DNA of 64,000 bases from Xylanimonas ulmi (GTDB taxonomy: Bacteria; Actinomycetota; Actinomycetes; Actinomycetales; Cellulomonadaceae): the NCBI RefSeq assembly GCF_004216535.1, contig NZ_SGWX01000001.1, positions 3,901,099-3,965,098 on the forward strand, read 5' to 3'. Below are positions 61,128-64,000 of this stretch, piece by piece. The first letter of the stretch is position 1. Each line of letters starts with the position of its first letter. Both the position numbers and the translations under genes were made by a program. The notes below the pieces were generated by a model. It was not told the origin of the DNA. It saw only the letters and a list, made by a program, of their open reading frames with translations, and ran no database searches.

Positions 61128-64000
61128 ATGTCGACCACCGCACCCCGGCTCGTGCCTCCCGCACCCGTCACGGGGCCGCAGGTGGCGCTCGACCCGACCC
61201 AGCAGGCCGCGCTCGACGCGGCGCGGACGTCGCACGCGCTGCTGGTCGTGGGCACGCCCGGGACGGGCCGCACCACCCTCGCCGCGGCGAGCGCCGTCGA
61301 GGCCGTGACGACGTGGGGCCTGGACCCCTCCCGGGTGCTGGTGCTCGCGGCGTCGCGCCGGGCCGCGGCGCGACTGCGCGACCAGGTCGCGGCGGCGTCG
61401 GGCCGCACGCTCGGCGCGCCGATGGTGCGCACCGCGGCGTCGGCGGCGTTCGCGGTGCTGCGCACGCGCGCCAGCGCGCTGGGCGAGCCGGCGCCGACGC
61501 TCGTCTCGGGGCCCGAACAGGACCTGGTGCTGGCCGACCTGCTGGCGGGCCACGTCGAGGGGGAGGGCGCCGATCTGCTGCTGCCCGACGGGCTGCCCCA
61601 GGACGCGCTAGGACTGCGCGGCCTGCGACAGGAGTTGCGCGACCTGCTCATGCGCGCGGCCGAGCGCGGCGTCGGGCCCGCCGAGCTCGCCGACCTGGGG
61701 CGCGCGCACGGCCGACCCGAGTGGCGCATGGCCGCACAGCTCTACGAGGAGTACCTCGATGTGTCGGCGCTGCGGCTGGGCACGCCCGACTCGGGTGAGC
61801 GTTACGACCCGGCTGTCGTCGTCGACCTGGCCGCGCGCTCGCTCGCGGCGTGGGAGGACGAGGCGCCCCACGTCGCGCGCCCGTCGTGGGATCTGGTGAT
61901 CGTCGACGACTATCAGGAGGCGACCGTCGCCACGGCGCGCCTGCTGCACGCGCTGCACGACCCGGCAGGCTTGGCGATGGCGGGCACGAGGTCGCTGGGC
62001 CGCGCTGCGGCCACCCCGACGGGCGGTGGGATGGGGGGTGGGGCGCGGCTTGTGCTGCTCGCCGACCCCGACTCGGCCGTCCAGGGCTTCCGCGGCGCGA
62101 CGCCGGGGCTGGTCGGGCGGGCCTCCGCGCCGCCGCGGTCGCTCGGCGCGTTCGGCGCCGACGTCGTGGTGCTCGGCACGGCGTGGCGGCAGACCGAGGA
62201 GCTGCGCGAGGTCACTCGGGCCGTGACCTCGCGGGTTCCGACGGTCGGCGGTCCGCTCCAGCGCGGCGCGGTCGCCCGCGAGCCGGGTGCGGTGGGGGAG
62301 GGTGAGCCGTCCGCGCCGGCCGGCGTCGCGGTCGCCGTGCTCGCGGGCGCCGCCCAGGAGGCCGCCTACATCGCCCGCGAACTGCGCGCCGAGCACCTGC
62401 TGCACGGCACCGGGTGGGAGCGCATGGCGGTCATCGCGCGCTCGGGCGACCGGCTCGCTGGGCTGCGCCGCGACCTCATCGCCGCCTCGGTGCCCGTGGC
62501 GCTGCTCGGCTCCGATGTGCCGTTGCGCGAGGAGCCCGCGGTCGCGCCGCTGCTCGCCGCGCTGCGGGTGAGCGCCGCCGCCGCTCCGGGCAGTCTGGAC
62601 GCTCTGCTGGAGCAGCTCACGGGCGATCGCGTGGACGCGACGCCGGTCGACGGCGGTGCGTCCGACGCCGGTGCGTCCGCCGCCGCCGCTGAGGCGGAGG
62701 CCGAGTCCGTCCACCCGGGGGAGCCGTATCCGCTGCTCGACGCGCCCACGGCGGCGCTGCTCCTGACGTCCCCGATCGGCGGGCTCGACGCCGTCGCGCT
62801 GCGTCGCCTGCGCCGGGCGCTGCGCGCCGAGGAGCTCGCCGGGGGCGGCGGGCGCTCGTCCGACGCGCTGCTCGTCGAGGTGTTGGGCGACCCGGCGCGC
62901 GCGGCGACTGTCCCGGGCGCGGTGCGTCGCGGCCCGGTGGCGGTCGCGCGCGTGCTCGCCGCGGGGCGTGACGCTGCCCGTGAGCCGGGCGCGACAGCAC
63001 AGACCGTCCTGTGGGCCGTGTGGGCGGCGACCGGGCTGGCCGAGCGATGGCGCGACGCGGCGCTCGCGGGCGGCCCGGCCGGGGTGCGTGCGGACCGCGA
63101 CCTGGACGCCGTGCTCGCGCTCTTCCGCGCGGCGGAGACCTACGTGGACCGTCTGCCTGGCGCGCCCGTGGCGGCGTTCGTCGACTACCTCGCCTCGCAG
63201 GACCTCCCGGCCGACTCGCTCGCCGCGGCGGCGACGGGCGCGCACGCCGTCGAGGCGCTCACGCCCGCGGGCGCGGCCGGGCGTGAGTGGGAGGTTGTCG
63301 TGGTCGCGGGGGTGCAGGACGGCGTGTGGCCCGACCTGCGGCTGCGCGACTCGCTGCTGGGCTCGCAGGCGCTTGTCGAACTGCTGGCGGGACGGTCGCA
63401 GGACGCGAGCGGACTGGGCCCCGAGGCGCGCCGTCAGGTGCTCGCCGACGAGCTGCGGGCGTTCGCCGTCGCGACCTCACGCGCGCGCCGGCGGCTGCTG
63501 GTCACGGCGGTCGAGGACGTGCAGGAGGCGCCAAGCGTGTTCTGTGACCTCGTCGAGCCCCCCGGGCCGGACGAGGAGCGCGACTCGCGCCGCGTCGACG
63601 TCGGCGCCCCGCTCGACCTGCGCGGCGTCGTCGCCATGGCCCGCGCGGCGCTGATCCGCACCGCGCCGGACGAGACGGTCGACGCCACCCCAACCCCCGC
63701 CGACCCGGTGGTTGAGCCTGTTGAAACCACCCCGAACGCGATGTCGACCCCGGCCGCGGCCGCGGCCCTCCTCGCCGACCTCGCCGTCGCCGGCGTGCCC
63801 GAGGCCGACCCGCGCACCTGGTACGGCGTGGCGCCGGCGTCGAGCGACGACCCGCTGTGGGCGGACGACGCCATCGTCCCGGTCTCTCCGTCGAAGGTCG
63901 AGACCGTCACGACGTGCGCGCTGCGCTGGGCCTTCGAGGCGGCTGGCGGCACCGCCGCCGACGACACGAGCCAGACGCTCGGCACGCTCGTGCACGCGAT
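61128..64000 (+). CDS. adnA: AdnA-like UvrD/Rep helicase-nuclease subunit, 3' end outside the window
   Basis: At least 957 codons are open from the ATG at 61128 to the edge. It resembles AdnA, the helicase-nuclease subunit of the actinobacterial end-resection complex AdnAB. Motif I reads VVGTPGTGRTTL (about 38-49): Arg stands where Walker A has Lys. Motif II is IVDDYQEAT (Asp-Asp instead of Asp-Glu), III LLADPDSAVQGFRGA, IV GTAWRQTEELREV, V/VI AGVQDGVWPDLRLRDSLLGS and FAVATSRARRRLL. A RecB-like nuclease domain starts at SPSKVETVTTCALRW (about 920), with a Cys that may bind Fe-S. This motor is probably weak or inactive for ATP (inference). A repeat copy encodes part of a linker at about 860. 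adnB is expected just downstream. Confidence 0.85.
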   Translation, partial: MSTTAPRLVPPAPVTGPQVALDPTQQAALDAARTSHALLVVGTPGTGRTTLAAASAVEAVTTWGLDPSRVLVLAASRRAAARLRDQVAAASGRTLGAPMVRTAASAAFAVLRTRASALGEPAPTLVSGPEQDLVLADLLAGHVEGEGADLLLPDGLPQDALGLRGLRQELRDLLMRAAERGVGPAELADLGRAHGRPEWRMAAQLYEEYLDVSALRLGTPDSGERYDPAVVVDLAARSLAAWEDEAPHVARPSWDLVIVDDYQEATVATARLLHALHDPAGLAMAGTRSLGRAAATPTGGGMGGGARLVLLADPDSAVQGFRGATPGLVGRASAPPRSLGAFGADVVVLGTAWRQTEELREVTRAVTSRVPTVGGPLQRGAVAREPGAVGEGEPSAPAGVAVAVLAGAAQEAAYIARELRAEHLLHGTGWERMAVIARSGDRLAGLRRDLIAASVPVALLGSDVPLREEPAVAPLLAALRVSAAAAPGSLDALLEQLTGDRVDATPVDGGASDAGASAAAAEAEAESVHPGEPYPLLDAPTAALLLTSPIGGLDAVALRRLRRALRAEELAGGGGRSSDALLVEVLGDPARAATVPGAVRRGPVAVARVLAAGRDAAREPGATAQTVLWAVWAATGLAERWRDAALAGGPAGVRADRDLDAVLALFRAAETYVDRLPGAPVAAFVDYLASQDLPADSLAAAATGAHAVEALTPAGAAGREWEVVVVAGVQDGVWPDLRLRDSLLGSQALVELLAGRSQDASGLGPEARRQVLADELRAFAVATSRARRRLLVTAVEDVQEAPSVFCDLVEPPGPDEERDSRRVDVGAPLDLRGVVAMARAALIRTAPDETVDATPTPADPVVEPVETTPNAMSTPAAAAALLADLAVAGVPEADPRTWYGVAPASSDDPLWADDAIVPVSPSKVETVTTCALRWAFEAAGGTAADDTSQTLGTLVHA
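63707..63731 (+). repeat. Palindromic repeat copy inside the adnA-like reading frame
   Basis: GGTGGTTGAGCCTGTTGAAA plus CCACC matches the intergenic unit with one change and lies in frame, coding for PVVEPVETTP within a Pro/Thr-rich linker just before the nuclease domain. It is the only copy found inside a gene here and causes no frameshift. Confidence 0.85.

Noticed and set aside
61608..63245. 545-codon minus-strand frame in the adnA region
   Set aside because: The plus-strand frame from 61128 is open to the window edge and carries helicase motifs; the minus frame is its shadow.

Overview
The window is chromosomal DNA of a high-GC Gram-positive bacterium (class Actinomycetes). The evidence is very GC-rich, densely packed coding sequence with frequent GTG starts and four-base ATGA/GTGA overlaps, many -10 boxes (TAnnnT) 6-7 bases before the start codon (leaderless transcripts), and lineage-typical families and synteny (DUF3017, DUF6350, DUF3107, an AdnA-type helicase-nuclease, PcrA with a C-terminal Tudor domain). 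The gene set and the sugar transport locus would fit Micrococcales, perhaps a Cellulomonas relative; that placement is inference.

Layout. 1-3.4 kb: sulfur block on the minus strand (YeiH-type exporter with a small membrane partner, ferredoxin sulfite/nitrite reductase, edge-truncated siroheme methyltransferase). 3.6-5.3 kb: two small membrane proteins and an NAD(P)-binding oxidoreductase. 5.4-13.5 kb: pcrA, a Clp-N/HTH pair behind a double operator, sucCD, a DUF6350 membrane protein and purN. 13.5-20.1 kb: ArsR-type regulator divergent from an MFS exporter, then a four-gene lipoprotein/adaptor/ATPase/permease operon. 20.4-26.6 kb: ZTP riboswitch-purH, a ferredoxin-reductase-like flavoprotein, DUF3017, an aquaporin and mdh. 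26.7-33.3 kb: a fused two-in-one ABC exporter, purU, a GNAT protein and an AbiEi-like/nuclease-like protein. 33.7-39.9 kb: a ROK regulator plus an extra sugar ATPase, divergent from a ChvE/GguAB-type sugar ABC operon. 40.1-42.5 kb: ZTP riboswitch-glyA-folD. 42.7-49.4 kb: VOC protein, exonuclease III, galK, and a two-component system divergent from an ABC-2 exporter. 49.4-57.9 kb: mrp, DUF1003, an MgtE-N/CBS protein, a stress-protein-like membrane protein, aminopeptidase P, a hydrolase, a PHP phosphoesterase, MarC and DUF1905. 58-64 kb: DEAD-box helicase, ferritin-like protein, DUF3107 and the first 957 codons of an adnA-like gene leaving the window.

How it works together. One-carbon and purine metabolism recurs: purN, purH, purU, glyA and folD are all present, and the purH and glyA-folD transcripts each carry a ZTP (pfl) riboswitch sensing the purine intermediate ZMP/ZTP. 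TCA functions (sucCD, mdh) sit beside them. Sugar use is represented by the ChvE/Ggu transporter with its ROK regulator, and by galK. Two families of short palindromic repeats lie at gene ends: one built on GGTTGAGCCTGTCGAAACC (one copy has entered the adnA reading frame) and one built on GTTCGAGC. No tRNA, rRNA, CRISPR array, insertion sequence or prophage was recognised.
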